5,340 bases of DNA. It comes from JBIOJM01 sp044450785. Lineage in GTDB: Bacteria > Planctomycetota > Planctomycetia > Isosphaerales > Isosphaeraceae. Below, one piece after another: positions 1 to 4,861 of the stretch; positions within the stretch are counted from its first letter, which is position 1; every line of letters starts with the position of its first letter. The stretch is taken from positions 1-5,340 of the forward strand of contig JBIOJM010000501.1 of the NCBI GenBank assembly GCA_044450785.1, written 5' to 3'. The position numbers and the translations under genes are program-made. The notes below the pieces were generated by a model. The model was not told the origin of the DNA. It saw only the letters and a program-made list of their open reading frames with translations, and searched no databases.

Positions 1-1321
1 CGTTGAGGAGCTCCACTCCCTTTCCAACCTTCGCCTTTTCTTGACTTTCCTGTATAGGACTTAGGCCACCTCTTACGATCTTGGCGGCTGCCTGCTTGGC
101 ATTCCGCAGGTTTCTGCGCAAGCTGATCCGCTGAGACTTCTTTTCGGCCTCCTGCTCCAGTTGCCGGTAGAATCCCCTGAGCACGGGGATGAACGCATCC
201 TTCGCCGTTCCGCTCCTCAAACCGTCACCGCTTGCGTTCGGCAGGATGTCCGGTGCGAGGATATGCACCTCTCCGACATACCAATCCAGTAAGCCCTCCC
301 GAACATGTTGGTCGTTGTAGAGTCGTTTCGGGCCGATCGGTACGTTCAGCTTAGTCAGCTGAATGGCTGGGCCCGCCAGGTTGTGCTCTTCCTCGTCGAT
401 CAGATTGACGATTTCTCCTGTTGCATCTGGGTTATGCACCTTCCAGGCAATCGCCACAACCTGGTCTCCGATCTTGAGCGGCGTAGATTCAAATGCGGAC
501 AAATTCTCAGGCAATCGACGTTCCAACGTCGTGCCGTCGAGGACGATAGGGGTACGGATGTAACCTACCTTCGAGTAAATCTCGTGGATCTTCTTGTGGA
601 CGTCACCATCCTGCACGTAGGGCACAGCGCAGTGCTGGACCAATACCCGCCTAAGCTCAGTATCGACCGGGTCCGTATAGTCGTAGAGCCGGTTCAACTC
701 ATGTCCTTTGACGGACTCGACCGGCCCATCACACACGATTTCGATGGTCGTGTAGTGGTCGTCGGCCCCGGCGGGCCCTTGTGCAATTCGAATGCAGCCC
801 TTATTGTTCAGAATGTCGTCCAAATTGGTCTTCGGGCTCAGAAGGCTGTAGACCTTTCTGACGTCAATCGTAAGACGGTTCTCGTGCGGGTCTCCCTTCT
901 TGGTCGAGGCGATGACAATCTTTGATCCGGCGCCCAGAGACGCCCAGGACCCTAATCCACGGAACCCGGTCGCGTTCTCTAATTCGTCGGGTTTTCGCGA
1001 GATACTAATTTGCACGTTCGCCTTCAGGTCTTCGAAGCACTGCCCGATGCCTCCGTCGGCGATAAAAAGCCTACCGGTTCCGTTCGCTTCTCGCTCCCGC
1101 GAAACGACAATCTCCCTACTGAACTCACCGGACTCGAAATCTTCCGGGTCGAGACCGAGATACGCGTCGTAGGCGTTTTTCACCAACTCTCGCAGGATCG
1201 ATCCGGCACCGGTGTACACATCGGTCGAGAGCTGATCGATGATCTTCGAGCCGATGTCCTTCAGCGTAAAGACAGGCGTTACATCGACGAACGCCGATTT
1301 GGGTTGTCTTGCCACGGCCAT
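1..1321 (-). CDS. GHKL-family (Hsp90/MutL/MORC-like) ATPase, C-terminus cut by window edge
   Basis: The reading frame is open from 1321 to the left edge, at least 440 residues, with no stop reached. The N-terminal ~190 residues show the Bergerat ATP-binding fold: N-box RELVKNAYDA (Glu45, Asn49, Asp52), G1 box ADGGIG (Asp89, Gly91, Gly93), G2 box GFRGLGSWAS (residues 119-128), then a TTIEI strand near 190. A second-domain motif, GEVHILAPDILPN, lies near residue 345-360 and resembles the transducer region of Hsp90/MORC-like ATPases found in bacterial conflict loci. From ~385 the chain becomes rich in Lys, Arg, Gln and Glu, possibly a coiled coil or nucleic-acid contact. Such proteins are ATP-driven clamps that dimerise around DNA or partner proteins. 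It follows the HerA gene in the same operon. ATG 1321 is chosen for its AGG at six bases spacing; ATG 1366 and GTG 1381 are in-frame alternatives with weaker ribosome sites. GC is lower than in its neighbours. Family placement is firm; the exact role is unknown. Confidence 0.85.
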   Translation of the reverse strand, partial: MAVARQPKSAFVDVTPVFTLKDIGSKIIDQLSTDVYTGAGSILRELVKNAYDAYLGLDPEDFESGEFSREIVVSREREANGTGRLFIADGGIGQCFEDLKANVQISISRKPDELENATGFRGLGSWASLGAGSKIVIASTKKGDPHENRLTIDVRKVYSLLSPKTNLDDILNNKGCIRIAQGPAGADDHYTTIEIVCDGPVESVKGHELNRLYDYTDPVDTELRRVLVQHCAVPYVQDGDVHKKIHEIYSKVGYIRTPIVLDGTTLERRLPENLSAFESTPLKIGDQVVAIAWKVHNPDATGEIVNLIDEEEHNLAGPAIQLTKLNVPIGPKRLYNDQHVREGLLDWYVGEVHILAPDILPNASGDGLRSGTAKDAFIPVLRGFYRQLEQEAEKKSQRISLRRNLRNAKQAAAKIVRGGLSPIQESQEKAKVGKGVELLN

Positions 1322-1399
1322 AGAGAGCCTGCCCCTTTGCCCTGGCCTTCTTGTGAATTCCTGCATTCGCCGAAGGACCACGTTGACAATGCTTGATGC

Positions 1400-2794
1400 C
1401 TATCCGCCCCATCTGCTGACTCTATCCGGGAAGCTGGCCACCTGCACCACCCGGCCCAAGTTCTCGGTCACGACATACGCCCATCCCCGGGGCAGCTTCG
1501 TGATTAGCTGGTAAATCTCCCCGAAGGAGTGCGCGTTCTTGATTTTTCGGTGTAACTGACGAGAGATCGTACTTCGCTCGTCGCCGACCTGGAATACGAT
1601 CTTCGTCGCCGTGTTGGCGAAAGCCACAGGGCTGAAGTCCTCCGGCTGCTGCGACGCCAGGATCAGGCCCAGTCCAAATTTCCTTCCCTCACGGAGCAGC
1701 TTCTCCACCGGCGAGCCGGGGCTGAATGACAGCTTGTGCGCCTCGTCGAGGATGACGAAACACCGCAGGGGGCCGGGGCCCAGCGCCTCGATGAAGCCGA
1801 TCAAGTTCCAGAGCAGGAATTCCGTGACGGCCCGCTCGAGTGAGTGCTCCAGCCCTTTGAGCTGGATAATGACCGCCCGATTGTCGGCGCGGAGTATGTC
1901 GGACCAGGCCAGCTTCTGGCCGTTCTGGCGGAACGTGTTGAACACGAAAACCGTGGAGATGTGCGAGGCGGCGGACGCGGCAAACCGGGACTGAGAGTTC
2001 AGGGGGTTGCCGGCGTAGGACAAGAGCTTCGCCTGCACGTTCGCGAAAGCGGGCAGATCCTCGGCCCAGGAGTTGGGTGCGTCCAGTGTGATACCGGCGT
2101 CGGCCATCACGTCCAGCACGGCCTGGCGGACGATGGCGTGCTGCTGCACGCCCATCCGCGTGTACACGTGGGCGAAAGTATCGGCCACCCGCTGCGCGAC
2201 GTTCACCGGGCCGTGCAGGTCTGAGGGGAAGACTTGGAGCGGGTTGATGTCCACGCCGTCGCGACCGACGTGCAGCTCCAGTGGGTTGGTTGCCGCCACG
2301 TATTCGGGGGGTAGCGTGGCCGGGGAAAAGCCCTGGCCGTAGTCGAAGACGACGGAGACGACGTTCTCTTGGGCCAACTCCGCGGATAGGGACGCAATGG
2401 TGTACGTCTTGCCGAAGCCACTTTCCCCGAGGATGAGGACGTGCGGGTTGACCGCGCCGCTGCCCGGGTCAGGATTCCAGACCACTTCCTCGCCGCTCTC
2501 AGCGTCCGATCCCAGGAGGATTGGCGCGAGTCTCGTTTCTCTCTCCTGCGCCCCCTCAAGGCTCTGTAGCATGCGGAACAGATTGCTCGTCCTTTCGATC
2601 ACCTCCGGGATGCCGTGGTGCGACGGCTCGTCGGCGACAGGCGATGCGTATGTGCCCATCTTGACATGGGCGGCGATGGCCGAGACTTGGCCGGGTGTTA
2701 CCCCGACTGCCGCCGCGATGGTGTCGCGGTCCTGGCCCTGAGCAAGCATGCTCAGAACCGCCTGGCGCTGCTCGCGTGTCAACTTCGTGGGCAT
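1400..2794 (-). CDS. HerA/FtsK-superfamily ATPase with N-terminal helix-turn-helix
   Basis: This 464-residue protein is a P-loop ATPase of the HerA (DUF87) type, which forms hexameric rings that pump or unwind DNA. Residues 5-45 look like a helix-turn-helix (DRDTIAAAVG, then TPGQVSAIAAHVKMGTY). Walker A is GESGFGKT (123-130). Walker B is FVILDE (346-351) followed by AHKL. A sensor-like LGLILASQQPEDFS is at 375-388, and Arg407 in DERSTISRQL could act in trans. The ~220-residue gap between Walker A and B and the GRKFGLGLILASQQ stretch are typical of HerA rather than of the AAA family. The ~65 residues between the HTH and the ATPase core leave little room for the usual HAS barrel. Its ATG shares one base with the stop of the upstream regulator gene (TGATG), which implies translational coupling. 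It ends in an amber codon, in frame with the downstream GHKL gene. No NurA, SIR2 or DUF4297 gene is visible beside it. Family placement is confident; the process it serves (defence, DNA repair or transfer) is inferred. Confidence 0.88.
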   Translation of the reverse strand: MPTKLTREQRQAVLSMLAQGQDRDTIAAAVGVTPGQVSAIAAHVKMGTYASPVADEPSHHGIPEVIERTSNLFRMLQSLEGAQERETRLAPILLGSDAESGEEVVWNPDPGSGAVNPHVLILGESGFGKTYTIASLSAELAQENVVSVVFDYGQGFSPATLPPEYVAATNPLELHVGRDGVDINPLQVFPSDLHGPVNVAQRVADTFAHVYTRMGVQQHAIVRQAVLDVMADAGITLDAPNSWAEDLPAFANVQAKLLSYAGNPLNSQSRFAASAASHISTVFVFNTFRQNGQKLAWSDILRADNRAVIIQLKGLEHSLERAVTEFLLWNLIGFIEALGPGPLRCFVILDEAHKLSFSPGSPVEKLLREGRKFGLGLILASQQPEDFSPVAFANTATKIVFQVGDERSTISRQLHRKIKNAHSFGEIYQLITKLPRGWAYVVTENLGRVVQVASFPDRVSRWGG

Positions 2795-3180
2795 CAGCTC
2801 TGGAGTCCCCCGCCGTCCAGCTTGGCCAATTTATCGCGCAACAATCCATTGATGAGTGCGGTGCGGTTTTCGATCACACCTCCCTCCTCCAAGCCGAGGA
2901 ACTGCTCCCAAAGGTCCCGGTCGAGGCGGAGAGTCACGGATACCCTGTCGCACAACTTTGTCCCCTTGCGACGCCCGACGGCCCGGTCGGGCTCGGTCAC
3001 CCAGGCCTTTCTCGCGGCGAGGCTGAAGTTGGTGATCTGCTCGGGCGTCGCGCGGACCTTCATCCGCGACCCATCCAGCCGGACCACTAGCTTTTCTCCG
3101 TCGAAGTCTTCGACAAAACCGCGAGCCCCGATGTGGGCTCCGGCCTTCAGCCGCACCTTGTCCCCCGTTTCAGCACTCAC
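2794..3180 (-). CDS. KOW/SH3-like plus ribbon-helix-helix protein, probable operon regulator
   Basis: With the GTG start at 3180 this is a 128-residue protein. Residues 6-53 form a KOW/SH3-like segment (GDKVRLKAGAHIGARGFVED, then LVVRLDG). A basic linker with GRRKGTK follows at 69-75. Residues 78-121 fit a ribbon-helix-helix DNA-binding fold: strand RVSVTLRLD, helix WEQFLGLEE, turn, helix NRTALINGLLRDKL. It is the first gene of the minus-strand operon and overlaps the HerA gene by one base. GTG 3180 is preferred because GGGGGA (3190-3195) lies nine bases upstream and the expected transcript begins near 3209, so the in-frame TTG at 3213 would fall upstream of the RNA start. Small RHH proteins commonly repress their own promoter, and an inverted repeat sits between the -35 and -10 boxes here, so autoregulation is a fair inference. 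The Trp/Lys-rich middle (RKAWVTEP) has no clear assignment. I do not recognise a named family for the whole chain. Confidence 0.75.
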   Translation of the reverse strand: MSAETGDKVRLKAGAHIGARGFVEDFDGEKLVVRLDGSRMKVRATPEQITNFSLAARKAWVTEPDRAVGRRKGTKLCDRVSVTLRLDRDLWEQFLGLEEGGVIENRTALINGLLRDKLAKLDGGGLQS

Positions 3181-3215
3181 TGTTGTCCGTCCCCCGGCTC
3201 GAATTAATTGCAATA

Positions 3216-3244
3216 ATCTTAATCGACCGACCGCGGCCGGTCAA
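3216..3244 (-). promoter_or_regulatory. Sigma70-like promoter of the regulator-HerA-GHKL operon
   Basis: On the minus strand TTGACC (3239-3244, 5/6 to consensus) is followed by a 17-base spacer and TAAGAT (3216-3221, 4/6). Transcription would begin near 3209, about 29 bases before the GTG at 3180, in the only AT-rich patch of the area. Found by eye; the ideal spacing and position support it. Confidence 0.6.
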
Positions 3245-3245
3245 T
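3222..3245. promoter_or_regulatory. Inverted repeat inside the operon promoter, candidate operator
   Basis: ATCGACCG (3222-3229) and CGGTCAAT (3238-3245) form inverted arms matching at 7 of 8 positions around an 8-base centre. The repeat fills the promoter spacer and covers the -35 box, so a bound dimer would block RNA polymerase. The ribbon-helix-helix product of the first operon gene is the obvious candidate ligand; that link is inference. Confidence 0.4.
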
Positions 3246-3328
3246 ACGAGCGTCCGCAGTCCTTGAGGCATCGACGGGCCGAGTGGGCCGGAGTCCGCCG
3301 TCGACCGGTGCTCGGCAGTCAATTCGAG
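3223..3328. repeat. Two diverged 28-base direct repeats, 78 bases apart
   Basis: Copies at 3223-3250 and 3301-3328 both begin TCGACCG and both end GTCAATNCGAG; the centres differ, giving 19 of 28 matches. The left copy overlaps the operon promoter. The right copy ends within the purine-rich ribosome site of the kinase-tail remnant. They could be paired operator sites or a worn duplication. With only two copies and a divergent centre, chance is possible. Confidence 0.35.
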
Positions 3329-3339
3329 AGGAGTTGGAC

Positions 3340-3797
3340 GTGGAGACCATCCGCATCGAGATCCCCGACGACCACAAGCAATTCGCCGTCGCAACCCGGC
3401 TCTGGGCCGAGGCGCTGGCAATCGCCCCCAAGCTCGGCGACGACCTCCAAGCCAAACACCGCCACCGCGCCGCCGGCCGCGCCGCCCTGGCCGGTGTCGG
3501 TCAGGGAGAGGACGACCCACGCCCCGACGAGGCCGCCAGGAACCGGTTCCGCGCCCAGGCCCGCGACTGGTTCCGCGCCGACCTCGGGCTGTGCTCGAAA
3601 AAACTCGACACCGGCAACGCAAAGGACCGCGACGTCGTCGTGGATGCCCTCCAGCACTGCAAGGCGTGCAGCGACCTGGCCGGCGTCCGCGACGCCAAGG
3701 CCCTGGCCAAGCTGCCCGAGGCCGAGCGCAAGGAATGGCAGGCGCTCTGGGCGGAAGCGAGGCCCTGCTCAAGCGAGCCCAAGGACCGAAACCCTGA
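3340..3797 (+). pseudogene. Frameshifted remnant of a planctomycete-type kinase/TPR protein C-terminal tail
   Basis: From GTG 3340 the frame reads a TPR-like tail: RLWAEALAIAPKLGDDLQAKHR, cited here only by its ends (RLWAEALA, DDLQAKHR), then ALAGVGQGEDD, ARDWFRADLGL, DLAGVRDAKALAKLPEAE and RKEWQALWAE. I recall this series, closing in LWADVEALLKRAQ, from the ends of large serine/threonine-kinase and TPR proteins of planctomycetes. Here the ending EALLKRAQGPKP followed by TGA (3795-3797) is in the next frame, consistent with loss of one base near 3754-3757. Without correction the frame drifts through unrelated residues to TGA at 3946-3948 (202 codons). A strong GAGAGGAG (3326-3333) stands six bases before the GTG, so a short peptide could still be made. 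No kinase catalytic domain is present, and conserved-looking positions are altered (HCKACSD where HWKADPD is usual). It is GC-rich (about 72% in one sampled line), like host DNA. Family recognition is from memory. Confidence 0.65.
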
Positions 3798-3820
3798 ACG
3801 GCCGGCACAAGCTCTCCGGC

Positions 3821-3850
3821 CCCGCCGCCGCCAAAAACTTCGGCGGTGGG
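3821..3850 (+). terminator. GC-rich stem-loop downstream of the kinase-tail remnant
   Basis: CCCGCCGCCG (3821-3830) pairs with CGGCGGTGGG (3841-3850) around the loop CCAAAAACTT, giving ten pairs with one G-U. It begins 24 bases after the presumed original stop at 3797, where a terminator would sit. The nearest T-run (3869-3873) is about 18 bases beyond the stem, so it is not a textbook intrinsic terminator. Confidence 0.35.
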
Positions 3851-3951
3851 CAGATTCTGTGTCTGGGCTTTTTCCCTCCTTCATCCCACCGTTGAGGGTC
3901 CACTTGAAGAACGACAAGCCGAGGAGGAAGCCGGACGCAACTTGGTGAAGG

Positions 3952-3980
3952 TTGAGCACCGCCCAAGGAGGGGCTATTCT
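3952..3980 (+). promoter_or_regulatory. Promoter placed for a leaderless transcript
   Basis: TTGAGC (3952-3957), a 17-base spacer and TATTCT (3975-3980) precede the ATG at 3988 by only seven bases, so RNA would start at or next to the initiator codon. The AAGGAGG at 3965-3971 lies inside the spacer and 16 bases from the ATG, so it is unlikely to act as a ribosome site for it. Confidence 0.45.
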
Positions 3981-3987
3981 GCTCTCC

Positions 3988-4452
3988 ATGGACATGCCCG
4001 ACAAACCGCCCTCACGCCCTGCTGACCACGCCGAGGAGTTTGCCCACACCTGGGTTGATCGATTGGAAAACCACGTCGAAGGCCGTATGCACGCGCTCGA
4101 CATTCCCCAAGAGCAGATCGGGTCGAGTGACCACGAGCGCGGCATCGCATGACGCACGTTCTTCCCCGATGAGCGTGACGGCGGGGGCGTCGCGACGGGT
4201 GCCCGGATCAGCGTCGATTCCGGCGTGCTAAACCCCGATCAGCCTACGAAGGATTACGGTGAGGAGGCGGGAGCGCTATGGGCGAAGTCCCGACTGCGCG
4301 ATCGGATCGACGCGATTATCATCCACGAAGAAGCCGAGGCGAAGGCCGGGACCCACGAGGAGGCGCTGGCACTCGCTCCGCAGACCATCCGCCCGATCAG
4401 CGAAGCTACGCGGCGGATTCTTCGCGCGATGGACCGGGGATCGAAACACTGA
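3988..4452 (+). pseudogene. Conserved-looking hypothetical gene interrupted by one in-frame TGA
   Basis: ATG 3988 opens a frame that meets TGA at 4150-4152 after 54 codons (ending SSDHERGIA). The same frame then continues without a stop to TGA 4450-4452, reading RTFFPDERDGGGVATGARIS, then VDSGVLNPDQPTKDYGEE, ALWAKSRLRDRIDAIIIHEE and a close in ATRRILRAMDRGSKH. Reading the stop as Trp (TGG to TGA) would restore a protein of 154 residues with no other defect. The downstream half has no good start of its own: GTG 4225 lacks a ribosome site. This makes one recently broken gene more likely than two genes. The sequence DAIIIHEEAEAKAGTHEEAL carries a His-Glu-x-x-Glu pattern that could bind metal, but I recognise no named family. 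The last 47 bases overlap the convergent minus-strand gene. The upstream 54-residue peptide may still be made. Readthrough or a TGA-recoding event is a less likely alternative. Confidence 0.6.
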
Positions 4453-4654
4453 GGAATTCCGCCTTCCTCTCCATGGCCGCCAGTGTCAGCCGGTAATGCG
4501 AGTCACGGCCTTTTGTGAACGTATGCACCGGCTCAGCGAGTCCGGCGGCGGCCAACTCTTGATAGGGCACCCGCGTTTCGTCGGTGACTTCGACTCGCTG
4601 GCCGGACAGGCGGAGCCGGAGCAGGGAGAGAGCGGATTCGGATAGCTCGAACAT
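4406..4654 (-). CDS. Small winged-helix-like hypothetical protein
   Basis: An 82-residue protein starting at ATG 4654, with a perfect AAGGAGG (4661-4667) six bases upstream, the best ribosome site in the window. A longer reading from 4813 is possible, but its first 53 residues look non-coding and would include the ribosome site. The chain begins MFELSESALSLLRLRLSGQ, then RVPYQELAAAGLAEPVHTF and KGRDSHYRLTLAAMERKAEF. This helix, helix, strand, turn, YRLT layout resembles a winged helix-turn-helix, and I recall similar short proteins from planctomycete genomes without an assigned role. There is no signal peptide or membrane segment. It reads toward the interrupted plus-strand gene and overlaps its last 47 bases, so expression of one could affect the other by antisense pairing or polymerase collision. 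It may be a standalone transcriptional regulator; that is inference. Confidence 0.68.
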   Translation of the reverse strand: MFELSESALSLLRLRLSGQRVEVTDETRVPYQELAAAGLAEPVHTFTKGRDSHYRLTLAAMERKAEFLSVSIPGPSREESAA

Positions 4655-4676
4655 GGACGGCCTCCTTGATGGAAAC

Positions 4677-4705
4677 ATCCTACCCGTTCGGGGCGGTGGC
4701 GTGAA
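4677..4705 (-). promoter_or_regulatory. Possible weak promoter for the small winged-helix-like gene
   Basis: On the minus strand TTCACG (4700-4705, 4/6) lies 17 bases before TAGGAT (4677-4682, 4/6). This would put the RNA start around 4670, just ahead of AAGGAGG (4661-4667) and ATG 4654. The location fits well but each box is only a fair match. Confidence 0.3.
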
Positions 4706-4804
4706 CACCCGTTTCGACGTGCCGCGACCCAAAGACGAAAGACAATTTAAAGATCTGGCCACGCACGAAATCCCTGATCCGTTGAGGTTGCCTCCTCGGG
4801 GTGG

Positions 4805-4826
4805 CCTGGACAACGTGTTGTCCAGG
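4805..4826. terminator. Perfect 10-bp inverted repeat between two minus-strand genes
   Basis: CCTGGACAAC (4805-4814) and GTTGTCCAGG (4817-4826) are exact reverse complements with only GT between them; in RNA this gives nine pairs with a four-base loop. It starts 35 bases past the stop of the minus-strand TPR tail (4862), suggesting transcription termination. No T-run follows on either strand, so a protein-binding palindrome is an equal alternative. The rest of 4655-4861 shows only the weak promoter described separately. Confidence 0.4.
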
Positions 4827-4861
4827 TCCCCCGGCTGGCTCGACCAGCGTCACGGTGGGTC

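Noticed and set aside
305..925. Long plus-strand open frame (206 codons)
   Set aside because: It lies wholly antisense to the GHKL gene, whose ATP-binding motifs are unmistakable, and its product has no recognisable motif or good ribosome site.
3178..3213. TTG at 3213 as start of the regulator
   Set aside because: It would lie upstream of the predicted RNA start and overlap the -10 region, whereas GTG 3180 has a GGGGGA ribosome site.
3170..3808. Minus-strand frame of 212 codons
   Set aside because: Almost entirely Arg, Pro, Gly and Ala; it is the reverse of the kinase-tail remnant and has no motif.
3831..3873. Textbook Rho-independent terminator after the kinase remnant
   Set aside because: The T-run at 3869-3873 is too far (about 18 bases) from the strong stem, so only a low-confidence stem-loop is listed.
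2615..3895. Very long plus-strand open frame (426 codons)
   Set aside because: It runs antisense through the HerA 5' end and the regulator, crosses their promoter, then runs out of frame through the kinase remnant. Its Arg/Pro/Ser-rich composition is typical of a GC-rich shadow frame.
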